Part shown: in pieces, positions 1 to 8,678 of the stretch
Numbering within the stretch: position 1 is the first letter of the stretch
Layout of the letters: the number at the start of each line of letters is the position of its first letter
DNA from: JANNVK01 sp031414415
GTDB taxonomy: Bacteria; Acidobacteriota; Blastocatellia; Pyrinomonadales; Pyrinomonadaceae
Direction of reading: 5' to 3'
DNA length: 48,585 nt
NCBI GenBank assembly: GCA_031414415.1
Contig: JANNVK010000120.1
Span: forward strand, 1 to 48,585
Translations under genes and position numbers: made by a program
Notes under the pieces: model-generated
Database searches by the model: none
What the model was told of the DNA's origin: nothing
The model's input: the letters and a program-made list of their open reading frames with translations, nothing else

Positions 1-131
1 CAACTGCAATTGACCAACTAAATGGTAAAGACCACGAAGGTCGTAACTTAACAGTTAATGAAGCTAAACCACGTGAAGATCGTGGCGGCGGCGGTGGCGG
101 CGGAAATCGCGGCGGCGGATCGCGTTGGTAA
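1..131 (+). CDS. RRM-type RNA-binding protein, C-terminal end (partial)
   Basis: The window opens inside a gene read in the third frame that stops at 129-131. The visible residues include AIDQLNGKDHEGRNLTVNEA, which is the last helix and strand (RNP region) of an RNA recognition motif, followed by a basic tail with a run of seven glycines and GGGSRW at the end. Small single-RRM proteins with a glycine-rich tail are cold-shock type RNA chaperones in bacteria. The next gene on the same strand is a DEAD-box RNA helicase, which fits a shared role in unfolding RNA. The start lies outside the window. Confidence 0.85.
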   Translation, partial: TAIDQLNGKDHEGRNLTVNEAKPREDRGGGGGGGNRGGGSRW

Positions 132-148
132 AACGTTAGTATTTTTTA

Positions 149-203
149 TCGGAGCGACTTCTGCAACTTTTATTTGTTGTGGAAGTCGCTTGTCCGATTT
201 TTT
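149..203 (+). terminator. Strong hairpin plus T-run after the RRM gene
   Basis: The left arm TCGGAGCGACTTC (149-161), continued by CAAC (164-167), pairs with GTTG (176-179), GAAGTCGC (182-189) and TCCGA (193-197). Six Ts follow (198-203). This is a classical intrinsic terminator between the RRM gene and the helicase. A third copy of the arm, AGTCGCTCC at 206-214, lies beyond the T-run and could pair with 151-159 in transcripts that read through. Confidence 0.8.
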
Positions 204-243
204 ACAGTCGCTCCCAAAAGGTTGAGCGTTGAACAAGGATTTA

Positions 244-1461
244 ATGGAATTTACAAATCTCGGCTTGCAGTCTGCTTTGGCGAACACGTGCAAGTCACTC
301 GGTTATACTGAACCGACACCAATACAGAAGCAAGCTATTCCGGCGGTCTTGAATGGAGCAGATATTATTGCAATTGCTCAAACAGGAACCGGAAAAACCG
401 CAGCATTTTTGCTGCCAATTCTTCATAATTTATTTGAGAAAAAACTAAGAGGCACAACAGCTTTGGTGCTTGCTCCGACACGCGAATTAGCTCTTCAAAC
501 AGAAGCGGCTTTTCGTGACCTTTCAGCCAAAAAATTTAGATGCGTAACGCTTATCGGCGGTGCGTCTTATCGTCGGCAAGAAGACGCAATCAACAAAGGT
601 GTCAGCCTGATTGTGGCAACGCCCGGACGTTTGATGGATTTTATGCAACGCAATGCGATTGATTTTTCAAAACTCGATACGCTTGTTTTAGATGAAGCCG
701 ATCGGATGCTTGATATGGGATTTTTACCATCAATTAAGCGAATTATCGCGGCACTTCCGCAAAATCGTCAAACTCTTTTATTTTCGGCAACAATGTCGCC
801 GGAAATTGAAAAAATTGCACGCACAACAATGCGTAACCCGAAAGTTTTAGAAGTTAGTCGTCCCGGAAAAACAGCGGCAACAATTGAACAATTTGCTTAT
901 CCTGTGGCAACGCAATCAAAAACTGTTTTGTTGCTAGATTTATTAGAAAGAGAACGATTTTCGAGAGTTTTGGTGTTTACCAGAACACGACGCGAGGCTG
1001 AAAGGCTTTCGCACATCCTTGAAGCCCGCGATCATACCGTGAATCGAATTCACGCAAATCGTTCGCAAGCTCAACGGCAAGTTGCACTTCTTAATTTTAA
1101 AAGTGGTAAAACACGGATTTTAGTTGCAACTGACATTGCCTCACGCGGAATTGATGTTGATTCAATTTCACACGTGATTAATTACAATGTTCCTGATGCA
1201 CCTGAAGATTATGTTCACCGAATTGGTCGAACCGGAAGAGCTGGAAACACAGGTCGAGCAATCACTTTGGTCACATCTGATGAAGAATCAAACTTGCGTG
1301 CGATTGAAAAAATGACTGGACAATCAGTTGAACGTATCTTACTTCCTAACTTTGGTGGTAAACTACAACCAGTTAATGTAGCGACAAAATTTTTGGGTGG
1401 AAATTTGGGCGGAAATAAAACAAGTCGTCCGGCTACACGCTCATTTCGTCCAAGAAGATAA
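244..1461 (+). CDS. rhlE: DEAD-box RNA helicase, RhlE type
   Basis: ATP-dependent RNA helicase of the RhlE/CsdA group, acting in the cytoplasm on structured RNA and ribosome precursors. All family motifs are present in order: Q-motif region (PTPIQKQAIP), Walker A AQTGTGKT, PTRELALQ, TPGRLMDF, DEAD in VLDEADRMLDMGF, SAT in LFSATM, then domain 2 with VLVFTRT, ATDIASRGIDV and HRIGRTGRAG. The tail is short and basic, ending RSFRPRR. The ATG at 244 is preferred because AAGGA lies 4 bases upstream; an in-frame TTG at 229 is possible but lacks a clear ribosome site. It follows an RRM gene and precedes a small zinc-ribbon gene by 11 bases. Confidence 0.95.
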   Translation: MEFTNLGLQSALANTCKSLGYTEPTPIQKQAIPAVLNGADIIAIAQTGTGKTAAFLLPILHNLFEKKLRGTTALVLAPTRELALQTEAAFRDLSAKKFRCVTLIGGASYRRQEDAINKGVSLIVATPGRLMDFMQRNAIDFSKLDTLVLDEADRMLDMGFLPSIKRIIAALPQNRQTLLFSATMSPEIEKIARTTMRNPKVLEVSRPGKTAATIEQFAYPVATQSKTVLLLDLLERERFSRVLVFTRTRREAERLSHILEARDHTVNRIHANRSQAQRQVALLNFKSGKTRILVATDIASRGIDVDSISHVINYNVPDAPEDYVHRIGRTGRAGNTGRAITLVTSDEESNLRAIEKMTGQSVERILLPNFGGKLQPVNVATKFLGGNLGGNKTSRPATRSFRPRR

Positions 1462-1472
1462 GGTAAACGTTT

Positions 1473-1826
1473 ATGATTGAAAAGAAAAAATACGCGGTTG
1501 ATGAAATTGTAAAAAGATTTTGCTCCGGTTGTGACTCAGAGCAAGATCATGTTGTTATTACTGCCACAAAACAAGGGCAAATAACAAAATTAACTTGCAC
1601 GGTTTGTGAAACTTCGAGTAATTATAAAAGCGGTGTCAAAACTGCCGTCGAAATGATTGCTTCAAAAGCTCATAATCCATACGATAGAACGCGGAAATAC
1701 AAAAAAGGACAAGCAATGTTGCATTCCACTTTTGGACTCGGCGAGGTTTTAGAAACAATTGAACCGCAAAAAATAGATGTTCTTTTTGGCGACAAAGTCA
1801 GAAGATTAATTCACGCACAAGTTTAA
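1473..1826 (+). CDS. Small zinc-ribbon-like conserved protein
   Basis: A 117-residue protein of unknown function. Two CxxC pairs (residues 17/20 and 42/45) form a likely zinc ribbon. A C-terminal stretch, about residues 80-117, contains FGLGEVLETIEPQKIDVLFG and resembles the small beta-barrel found in CarD/UvrD-like and DUF3553-like proteins. It starts 11 bases after the helicase and ends in a strong terminator, so the two are probably co-transcribed. Zinc binding plus a beta-barrel beside an RNA helicase suggests a nucleic-acid-linked role, which is inference. I do not recognise a named family. Confidence 0.75.
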   Translation: MIEKKKYAVDEIVKRFCSGCDSEQDHVVITATKQGQITKLTCTVCETSSNYKSGVKTAVEMIASKAHNPYDRTRKYKKGQAMLHSTFGLGEVLETIEPQKIDVLFGDKVRRLIHAQV

Positions 1827-1841
1827 TTTTTGAATAATAGA

Positions 1842-1874
1842 AAGGGCAAAGCCTTGCGGTTTTGCCCTTTTTTT
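1842..1874 (+). terminator. Intrinsic terminator after helicase operon
   Basis: A perfect 10-bp stem, AAAGGGCAAA (1842-1851) with TTTGCCCTTT (1861-1870), has a 9-base loop and is followed by four more Ts. It ends the helicase/zinc-ribbon transcript and, being nearly symmetric, may also serve the converging DUF883 gene. Confidence 0.9.
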
Positions 1875-1902
1875 GTGAAATTTAACTCACTGATTATTTT
1901 TA

Positions 1903-2268
1903 TTATTTTCTTCCGCCGCGGAGAATTAAACCAATAACTAACCCAACTGCCGCTGCAATTGCAATTGTTTGTCCAGGTTTTTGACGTGCAAATTCTTTTG
2001 CATCTTCAACTAACTCTTTTGGGTCTTTTGCCGAAATTTCTTTAAACTTATCGCCGGCTTGAGTTAATTTTTCGTTTGCAAAATCCTTTGCCTTGATTGC
2101 CGCGTCTTGAATTTTTTGCTGATATTCTTGAGCTTGCATTTTCAAATCTCCTAAAAATTCATCGTTTAAAAAACTGTTTGTTTCTTCAATATGTTTTGGC
2201 ACAACCGGCACCAAACTCTGCTCTAATTCTTGTTCCGCTTTTCTAACTTCTGTTTCAAATTCAGACAT
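1903..2268 (-). CDS. DUF883/ElaB-like membrane-anchored protein
   Basis: 121-residue protein starting MSEFETEVRK. The body is a charged, amphipathic helical region (residues ~5-95). It ends in a single membrane segment, IAIAAAVGLVIGLIL, followed by RGGRK. This is the layout of the YqjD/ElaB/DUF883 family, inner-membrane proteins reported to bind ribosomes in stationary phase. The ATG at 2268 has AGGAGAG about 8 bases upstream; an in-frame ATG 39 bases earlier has no such site. It is divergent from the TetR gene, so the 240-bp gap carries both promoters. Confidence 0.85.
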   Translation of the reverse strand: MSEFETEVRKAEQELEQSLVPVVPKHIEETNSFLNDEFLGDLKMQAQEYQQKIQDAAIKAKDFANEKLTQAGDKFKEISAKDPKELVEDAKEFARQKPGQTIAIAAAVGLVIGLILRGGRK

Positions 2269-2401
2269 TTTTTTATCTCTCCTAAATATAAAATTATCAA
2301 AATACAATCAACTTTCGCAAATTTATGACGCGAGTGTTTTTGATGAAAACTACTCACAAAAAGTTGTAACGAATTCTTTAAAAAAAAGTTCGAAGATTTG
2401 C

Positions 2402-2430
2402 TTGACACTTCAATTTGAGTCTGTGAAAAT
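2402..2430 (+). promoter_or_regulatory. Candidate sigma-70 promoter of the TetR-RND operon
   Basis: TTGACA (2402-2407), a 17-base spacer and GAAAAT (2425-2430), with a TG one base before the -10 box (extended -10). The -10 is weak. The operator-like dyad begins 6 bases downstream, where a bound repressor would block the start of transcription. Confidence 0.55.
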
Positions 2431-2432
2431 AC

Positions 2433-2454
2433 AAGTAAGTAAGCACTCACTTTA
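2433..2454 (+). promoter_or_regulatory. TetR-family operator, site 1
   Basis: Imperfect dyad AAGTAAG-CA-CTCACTT (2437-2452; 6 of 7 pairs) embedded in a longer sequence. Read on the minus strand, it is almost identical to the sequence at 17316-17338 in front of the TolC-family gene. It overlaps the expected transcription start of the TetR operon, which is typical of self-repression. The assignment to the TetR protein encoded at 2509 is inference from position. Confidence 0.7.
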
Positions 2455-2508
2455 TGTGCGTTTTTATCTGCACTGAGGGAAAAAACATTATTAAGGAAAC
2501 ACAATATA

Positions 2509-3162
2509 TTGACTAAAACAACAGAAAACACTGGCATTACATCAAGAATGGCAGGCGACGAAAGGCATGAGCAAATACTACGTGTTGCAATTAAATTATT
2601 TTCGCTAAATGGCTTTCGCGGAACAACGACAAAAAAAATAGCTGAGCAATCAGGCGTTTCGGAAGCGATGGTTTTCCGTCATTTTGCCACAAAAGATGAA
2701 CTTTATTCGGCGATTCTCGACCACAAATCTTGTGTTATTGATAATGGTATGTTGCCTTGGGAGGAAGATAGCGTTGAGCAAAAAGCGATTGCCGAAAAAG
2801 ATGATTACAACGTTTTTTACAATTTTGCTTTGAAAGCAATGCAACATCACGAAACGGATGAGGACTTTATGAGATTGTTGCTTTTTTCAAAATTAGAAGA
2901 TCACAAACTATCGGAAATGTTTTTTGAGCAGTTTGTCAGCCCGCTTTATGAGTTTTTGGGTTCATATATCAAAGAAAGACAACTTGACGGAGTTTTCAGG
3001 GAAATTGAACCAAAAATTATTGTTCGATCGTTTTTAGGAATGATTATTCACCATTCGTTAAACAATATTTTATGGGACAAAAAACGAAGTTTACTTGATA
3101 TTTCTAATGAAGACGCTGCAAAAAACTTTACTGAAATATTATTAAACGGAGTCAAAAAGTAA
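2509..3162 (+). CDS. TetR/AcrR-family repressor of the RND pump
   Basis: 217-residue regulator. The N-terminal helix-turn-helix (about residues 20-67) reads ILRVAIKLFSLNGFRGTTTK, then KIAEQSGVSEAMVFRHFATK, a textbook TetR DNA-binding domain. The rest is an alpha-helical ligand-binding and dimer domain. It is the first gene of an operon with an RND adaptor and pump (4 bases to the adaptor), so it most likely represses that pump and responds to pump substrates. TTG at 2509 is used because AAGGAAA lies 10 bases upstream; an ATG at 2548 would also leave the HTH intact. Confidence 0.9.
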   Translation: MTKTTENTGITSRMAGDERHEQILRVAIKLFSLNGFRGTTTKKIAEQSGVSEAMVFRHFATKDELYSAILDHKSCVIDNGMLPWEEDSVEQKAIAEKDDYNVFYNFALKAMQHHETDEDFMRLLLFSKLEDHKLSEMFFEQFVSPLYEFLGSYIKERQLDGVFREIEPKIIVRSFLGMIIHHSLNNILWDKKRSLLDISNEDAAKNFTEILLNGVKK

Positions 3163-3166
3163 CGAA

Positions 3167-4576
3167 ATGAAATTTGGAATTAATCAAATTTCAGACAAAA
3201 AGTTTATGAGAAACGTAATTTTATTTGGAATTATTTTATTAGCATCAATTGGTTTTTCATGTGGCTCAAAAAAAGAGTCAGCAAATTCCGACACAGCGGC
3301 AAATTCTGCTACACAAACAGTTGATGTCACAACAACAGCCGCAGTTACGAAAGATTTACCGTCATTTTTGGAAGCAACCGGAACACTTGGAAGCGATAAT
3401 CAAACTGATGTTGCACCAACAGTTGCGGGAAAAATTACTGAAGTAAATTTTGATGTTGGAAGTTATGTCACGAAAGGTTCGGTTTTAATCAGACTCGACC
3501 CGCGAGACGCACAAATCAGACTGGAGCAAGCTGAGCGACAAGTTGATCAAGCAAATGCTCAAATCGAACAAGTAAAAGCGACTGTCAAACAAGCCGAAGC
3601 AGGAGTTGGGCAAGCAATTGCAGTTCTCAGACAAAATCAGATTAGACTTGGTTTAAATGAAGGTTCAACTTTTAACATAGAAAAATTTTCACAAGTTTTG
3701 GCAACTAAAGCTCAGTTAGCATTTGCCGAAAAAGAACTTGTCAGAGCAGAAAAATTGCTCCCGACAGGTGATGTTTCAAAATCATTTCGTGACCAAAAAC
3801 TCGGAATCCGCGACCAACTTCTTGGTCAACTTGAAGAATCAAAATCAAACGCAGCAGTTTCGATAAAAGCAATTAACAGTGCTCAAGAAGGCGTAAAAAC
3901 AGCACAAGCACAAGTTTCCACCGCACAAGCAAATGTCAGAAACGCCCAAGCTGCTGCAAATACTTCGCTGACAGCGGTTGACCAAGCGAGAAAGGCAGTC
4001 AACGACACCGCTGTTTATGCACCGCTTTCGGGTTATGTTTCGGAAAGAGTTGCGGATGTTGGCGAATTTATCTCGCCAAACACGCCAAATTCAAAGGTTT
4101 GCACAATTTTAAGAACAGCAGTTTTGCGTTTAAAGGTTGATATTCCTGAACAAAGTATTGCTTTAGTAAAAGTTGGACAATCAGTTTCAATGAAAGTTGC
4201 GGCTTATCCTGAAAGAAACTTTGCCGGAACAATCGCCAGAATCTTGCCTAATGTCAACGCAACATCACGAACTTTGACGGTTGAAGCCGAAGTAGAATCT
4301 GACGGCGGAACTCTCAAGCCCGGACTTTTTGCCACTGTCAGAATTGCTCAGTCAAAACCTCAACCAACAATCTTTGTTCCATCAAAATCTGTCAGAACTG
4401 ATGGTGGCGTAAACAAAGTTTTCGTCATAGAAAATGGACGTGCGAGCGAAAAACTTGTTCAAATTGGTGAAGTTGAAGGCGATATGATTCAGATAAAATC
4501 AGGCTTAAAAGAAGCCGATCAAGTTGCTGTTGCAAATGTTGAACAACTTTTCGACGGTGTAAGCGTCAGACAATAA
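3167..4576 (+). CDS. RND efflux adaptor (membrane fusion protein)
   Basis: 469-residue periplasmic adaptor of the AcrA/MdtA type. The N-terminus has a membrane segment, VILFGIILLASIGFSC, ending in a likely lipoprotein cysteine (about residue 32). A lipoyl half follows (TDVAPTVAGKITEVNFDVGS), then a long coiled-coil hairpin rich in Q and A (residues ~110-280), the second lipoyl half (VYAPLSGYVSERVADVGEFI) and the beta-barrel and membrane-proximal domains. It bridges the inner-membrane pump encoded next and an outer-membrane factor. No outer-membrane gene lies in this operon; the TolC homologue at 15532-17298 is the candidate partner. A second in-frame ATG at 3206 is possible. Confidence 0.92.
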   Translation: MKFGINQISDKKFMRNVILFGIILLASIGFSCGSKKESANSDTAANSATQTVDVTTTAAVTKDLPSFLEATGTLGSDNQTDVAPTVAGKITEVNFDVGSYVTKGSVLIRLDPRDAQIRLEQAERQVDQANAQIEQVKATVKQAEAGVGQAIAVLRQNQIRLGLNEGSTFNIEKFSQVLATKAQLAFAEKELVRAEKLLPTGDVSKSFRDQKLGIRDQLLGQLEESKSNAAVSIKAINSAQEGVKTAQAQVSTAQANVRNAQAAANTSLTAVDQARKAVNDTAVYAPLSGYVSERVADVGEFISPNTPNSKVCTILRTAVLRLKVDIPEQSIALVKVGQSVSMKVAAYPERNFAGTIARILPNVNATSRTLTVEAEVESDGGTLKPGLFATVRIAQSKPQPTIFVPSKSVRTDGGVNKVFVIENGRASEKLVQIGEVEGDMIQIKSGLKEADQVAVANVEQLFDGVSVRQ

Positions 4577-4689
4577 ATTCGTCCGTTGCCACTGGTCATT
4601 TGCACTTTGCAAATTCGCATTTTGCACCTCGCAAACGACTAAGGATTAAAGACAAATGACAAAGGACAAAGGACTAAGGACTAAAAAAG
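4577..4689 (+). repeat. Low-complexity spacer with repeated AAGGA/GGACTAA words
   Basis: The 113-bp gap between adaptor and pump holds short near-repeats: TTTGCACTTTGCAAATTCGCATTTTGCACC, then several copies of GGACAAA/GGACTAA/GGATTAA. Sequences of this style are scattered between genes in many bacterial genomes. Several AAGGA words make many Shine-Dalgarno-like sites just before the pump start. Confidence 0.6.
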
Positions 4690-7600
4690 ATGCAATGGTT
4701 AGCAGAAATATGTGTTAAGCGTCCGGTTTTTGCAACGATGATTATTATGTCGATGGTCGTTGTTGGAGGATTTTCGTTTTTTTCGTTGGGACTCGATTTA
4801 TTTCCAAAAATTGACTTTCCGACGATTACAATAACTACGGTAAATCCTGGATCGTCGCCGGTTGAAATTGAAACTGAAGTTACGCAAAAAATCGAAGAAG
4901 CTGTGAATACAATCAGCGGAATCGACGAATTGCGTTCATCTTCGGTCGAAGGAGTTTCGCAGGTTTTTGTCCAATTTGTCTTGGAAAAAAATGTCAATAT
5001 TGCTGCTCAAGAGGTTGAAAACAAAGTAAATACGGTTATTTCCGTATTGCCTGATACAGCTGAAAAACCTTTTGTCCAAAAGCTCGATACTGATGCCGCA
5101 CCAGTTCTTCGGGTCGCGATTTCTGCACCGACTTCGTTGCGAGAAGTTACGGAAGTTGCCGATAAAAAAATCAAAGAACGCATTGAATCTATCAACGGTG
5201 TTGGGCAAGTTAGGATGATTGGCGGACGAGATCGCGAAATTCAAGTTTGGGTTGATCCTGACAAAATGCGGTCTTATAACGTTCCTGTATCTGATGTTGC
5301 AACCGCGATTCGGTTGCAAAATCTTGAATTTCCGGGCGGTCGCGTTGATGAAGGAAGCACTGAAAGAACAGTTCGCACATTAGGAAAAGTTACGAAACCT
5401 GAAGATTTTAACGAAGTTGTAATTGCAAATCGAGGTGGTTACAACGTCAAAGTAAAAGATTTGGGTTATGTTCAAGACGGCACTGAAGAAGTTCGCACCG
5501 AAGCACGTTTGAACGGAAATCCGGCTGTGGTTTTGGTCGTTTCCAAACAATCTGGAACCAACACGGTTAACGTTGCCGATGAAGTAAAAGCTCGTTTGGC
5601 GGAAATTGAACCAACGTTGCCAAAAGGTTACAAAATTCAAATGGTCGGCGATAATTCGCTGTTTATAAAAGCTGCGATTAGTTCGGTTGAGGAACATTTA
5701 ATTGTCGGTAGTATTTTGGCAGCAATCGTTGTTTTTCTTTTTCTCTGGAATATTCGCTCAACTTTTATCGCTGCTATTGCGATTCCAACTTCAATTATTG
5801 CAACGTTTGGCTTGATGTATGCTTTGAGTTACACGCTCAATCAAATCACGATGTTGGCATTGACCTTGATGGTTGGAATTGTGATTGACGATGCGATTGT
5901 GGTGCTTGAAAACATTTTCCGCTTTATCGAAGAAAAAGGAATGTCGCCATACGAAGCGGCGATTGAAGGCACAAAAGAAATTGGAATGGCAGTTTTGGCA
6001 ACAACGCTTTCGTTGCTTGCGGTGTTTGTTCCGGTCGGGTTTATGGGCGGAATTATCGGTCGATTTATGTCAGCATTTGGCTTAACTTCGGCTTTTGCAA
6101 TTTTAGTTTCGCTGATTGTTTCGTTTACTTTAACGCCGATGTTGGCAGCTCGATTTATCAAAGTAAAACATCCGTCAAAACCAAAATTATCAGATGAAGA
6201 AATTTTTGGCGATGGAATGATTCAAGGCGAATCTGAAATAAAATCGATGAAGGGCGACAGCCGCGATGGACGTTTTTATGGATTAATCGACGCAGCTTAC
6301 ACTAAAATGCTGCAGTTTTCGATGGCACATCGGTGGGTTATTTTAGGTTTATGTATTTTGGTGACAATTTCAACTGTTCCGTTATTTATGATGGTTGGAA
6401 AAAACTTTTTACCGGTTGATGACCAATCACAATTTGAAGTTTCGGTTCGTGCAACTGAAGGTTCAACGCTGGCTTCAACTTCAAATATAATTGAAAAAAT
6501 TGCGGCTGATATTCGCAAAATGCCCGAGGTGGAAGACACTTTAACCACGCTTGGCGGCGACAATCAAAAAATTGTAAACAACGGTTCAATTTACGTGAAA
6601 ATGAAAGATGTTGACAAAAGAACACGTTCGCAAGAGGAAACAATGGTTGCTTCGCGTGATATTTTGGCAAATTATCCGAAAGAATTAAGGACTTCTGTTC
6701 AGCCCGTTCAAGCATTTTCCGGCGGCGGATTTCGTAACGCCAACGTGCAGTTTTTTATCGGTGGACCTGACCTCAAAGAACTCGAAAAATATTCAAATGT
6801 TTTGCTCAAAAAACTTGAAAATTCGGCTGATGCAGTTGACGTTGATTCAACGTTAATCGGTGGAAAACCTGAGTTGCGTCTAACGGTTGACCGTGATAAA
6901 GCTGCTGATTTGGGCGTGAGTGTTGCGGCAATTTCGCAAAGTTTGAACACAATGGTTGCTGGACAAGAAGTTTCAACATTTACAGCCGGAAGCGACCAAT
7001 ATCCGGTTCGCGTGCGGGCAATCGGCGAGTTTCGTGCCAGCGAAGATAAATTAAAACGACTGATTGTTCCGTCAACAAAACTCGGAATTACAACCCTCGA
7101 TAATGTTGTGAAAGTTCAAGAGGGAACTGGTCCGGCTTCAATTGATCGAGTAAATCGGCAACGGCAAGTTACGCTTTTGGCAAACGCAAAACCCGGCGGA
7201 TCGCAGGCAAATATCATTTCAGATTTGAATGCCGCGGTGGCAGATTTGCAACTTCCGGCGGGTTACAGCAAAGGTTATGTTGGGCAATCGAAAGAGCTGC
7301 AAAAATCGGCATTCTACTTCGGGTTGGCGTTCGTGCTGTCGTTTGTGTTTATGTATATTATTCTCGCCGCACAGTTCGAGTCTTTCATTCATCCAATCAC
7401 AATTTTGCTGACGCTGCCGCTTTCTGTGCCTTTTGCGATTTTGTCGCTGTTGGTAATGGGACAAACGGTGAACATCTTTTCGGGACTCGGAATTTTGCTG
7501 CTTTTCGGTGTGGTGAAAAAGAACGCGATCTTGCAAATTGACCATACAAACCAGTTACGCGAACGCGGAATGAGCCGCTACGACGCAATTATTCAAGCCA

Positions 7601-7902
7601 ACCGCGACAGGTTGCGTCCAATTTTGATGACCACAATCGCACTTGTCGCCGGAATGATTCCGCTTGTTTTATCACGCGGAGCAGGTTCCGGCACAAATCG
7701 TTCAATCGGCGTTTTGGTCGTCGGTGGACAAAGTTTGTGTCTGCTTTTAACTCTGCTTGCCGTGCCAGTTTTTTATTCGTATTTTGACGATATTTCAAAC
7801 TTTGGAGTTTTTAGAAGGTTAAATGGGCTTTTGCAAAGTTTTTTAAGCGGAATAAAACGAAAAACGGTCGAAGCAACAAGCTCAATTTTTGGGAAAAATT
7901 AA
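4690..7902 (+). CDS. RND multidrug efflux pump, inner-membrane (HAE1 family)
   Basis: 1070-residue proton-driven exporter of the AcrB family. TM1 is near residues 12-30. Large periplasmic loops follow TM1 and TM7. The proton-relay pair is in GIVIDDAIVVLEN (about residues 399-400), and the matching lysine is in VVKKNAILQIDH (about 942). The length (1050-1100) is normal and the frame is complete. It is a trimer in the inner membrane fed by the adaptor encoded just upstream. It is controlled, by inference, by the TetR protein at the head of the operon. The outer-membrane partner is missing here. Confidence 0.95.
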   Translation: MQWLAEICVKRPVFATMIIMSMVVVGGFSFFSLGLDLFPKIDFPTITITTVNPGSSPVEIETEVTQKIEEAVNTISGIDELRSSSVEGVSQVFVQFVLEKNVNIAAQEVENKVNTVISVLPDTAEKPFVQKLDTDAAPVLRVAISAPTSLREVTEVADKKIKERIESINGVGQVRMIGGRDREIQVWVDPDKMRSYNVPVSDVATAIRLQNLEFPGGRVDEGSTERTVRTLGKVTKPEDFNEVVIANRGGYNVKVKDLGYVQDGTEEVRTEARLNGNPAVVLVVSKQSGTNTVNVADEVKARLAEIEPTLPKGYKIQMVGDNSLFIKAAISSVEEHLIVGSILAAIVVFLFLWNIRSTFIAAIAIPTSIIATFGLMYALSYTLNQITMLALTLMVGIVIDDAIVVLENIFRFIEEKGMSPYEAAIEGTKEIGMAVLATTLSLLAVFVPVGFMGGIIGRFMSAFGLTSAFAILVSLIVSFTLTPMLAARFIKVKHPSKPKLSDEEIFGDGMIQGESEIKSMKGDSRDGRFYGLIDAAYTKMLQFSMAHRWVILGLCILVTISTVPLFMMVGKNFLPVDDQSQFEVSVRATEGSTLASTSNIIEKIAADIRKMPEVEDTLTTLGGDNQKIVNNGSIYVKMKDVDKRTRSQEETMVASRDILANYPKELRTSVQPVQAFSGGGFRNANVQFFIGGPDLKELEKYSNVLLKKLENSADAVDVDSTLIGGKPELRLTVDRDKAADLGVSVAAISQSLNTMVAGQEVSTFTAGSDQYPVRVRAIGEFRASEDKLKRLIVPSTKLGITTLDNVVKVQEGTGPASIDRVNRQRQVTLLANAKPGGSQANIISDLNAAVADLQLPAGYSKGYVGQSKELQKSAFYFGLAFVLSFVFMYIILAAQFESFIHPITILLTLPLSVPFAILSLLVMGQTVNIFSGLGILLLFGVVKKNAILQIDHTNQLRERGMSRYDAIIQANRDRLRPILMTTIALVAGMIPLVLSRGAGSGTNRSIGVLVVGGQSLCLLLTLLAVPVFYSYFDDISNFGVFRRLNGLLQSFLSGIKRKTVEATSSIFGKN

Positions 7903-7958
7903 TAAGCTGGTTGAAATGATAATTTATTGAAAATTTGAATAATGTACCATAATTTGTC

Positions 7959-8214
7959 AATGAGGCTGTCTGAAAAGTCCAATATGCCCGTTTGCGGGCT
8001 ATAGAATTAAGCTCCATGCGTAAGCGTGGAGTTCGGTCAAATCATAAAACAAGCCCGTTTGCGGGCGACAGATGAAACGTAAACCATTTAATTTCAATGT
8101 TTTACTTCAGCTGTAGCCCACAAATGGGCTTAAATAATTTATTCAAAAAACTCCACACTCACGTGTGGAGCTAAATTCTAGCGTCCGCAAACGGACTTTT
8201 CAGACATCCTCATT
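7959..8214. mobile_element. MITE-like element: 22-bp inverted ends and internal hairpins
   Basis: The ends are inverted repeats, AATGAGGCTGTCTGAAAAG+TCC (7959-7980) and its complement at 8193-8214, with 21 of 22 matching. Inside are five further hairpins: GCCCG-TTTG-CGGGC (7986-7999), CTCCATGC-GTAA-GCGTGGAG (8012-8031), GCCCG-TTTG-CGGGC (8053-8066), AGCCCA-CAAA-TGGGCT (8115-8130) and CTCCACAC-TCAC-GTGTGGAG (8151-8170). A sixth, GTCCG-CAAA-CGGAC (8183-8196), overlaps the right end. Loops are TTTG or its complement CAAA in four of six. No protein is encoded. It fits a non-autonomous transposon or a REP/BIME cluster. Confidence 0.75.
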
Positions 8215-8231
8215 TATTTTTGAGGCAAAAA

Positions 8232-8600
8232 CTAATTCATTGAATGCAAAGCCATTTTATTTCCTTCGGTGTCGATAAACATCGCGAAATAACCCATTTC
8301 TTGGCTGATTTGAGTTTTTGGAACGATGACATTTCCGCCATTTTGCTCAACCTTATCCAAAACTACTTGAAGATTTTCGCCGCCATTTAGATAAACTGTT
8401 ACGCCATCGCTTGCCGGTTTATAATCTTCGCCGTGAACAATTGCACCCGAAACATTCTGTCCATCTGACGGCAGCATACCCATTTTTGTTCCAAACATAT
8501 CCATTTCCTGAATTTCTACTCCAAGAATTCCTTTATAAAACCCGACCGCTCTCGTAAAATCGCTCGCCGGAATTTCAAACCAACTAACCATATTATCCAT
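8232..8600 (-). CDS. VOC-family (glyoxalase-like) protein
   Basis: 122-residue single-domain vicinal-oxygen-chelate fold protein. The opening VSWFEIPASDFTRAVGFYKGILG and the ending MGYFAMFIDTEGNKMALHS are the two beta-alpha-beta modules of the family. It is of the type annotated as glyoxalase/bleomycin-resistance/PhnB-like; substrate unknown. GGAG lies 8 bases before the ATG. It follows an AraC regulator by 78 bases on the same strand, so both may be co-transcribed. Confidence 0.85.
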   Translation of the reverse strand: MDNMVSWFEIPASDFTRAVGFYKGILGVEIQEMDMFGTKMGMLPSDGQNVSGAIVHGEDYKPASDGVTVYLNGGENLQVVLDKVEQNGGNVIVPKTQISQEMGYFAMFIDTEGNKMALHSMN

Positions 8601-8678
8601 TTTAATTTCTCCTTTTTTTTTCTAACAATCGCAATATTGAATCATTTCAAAACTATAAAATTGTAAAATTGCGACAAA

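Noticed and set aside
206..214. Third hairpin arm as an antiterminator
   Set aside because: It is transcribed after the T-run, so it cannot prevent termination; only refolding after read-through is possible.
4674..7798. Antisense frames across the RND pump
   Set aside because: No ribosome sites, and the pump is complete on the plus strand.
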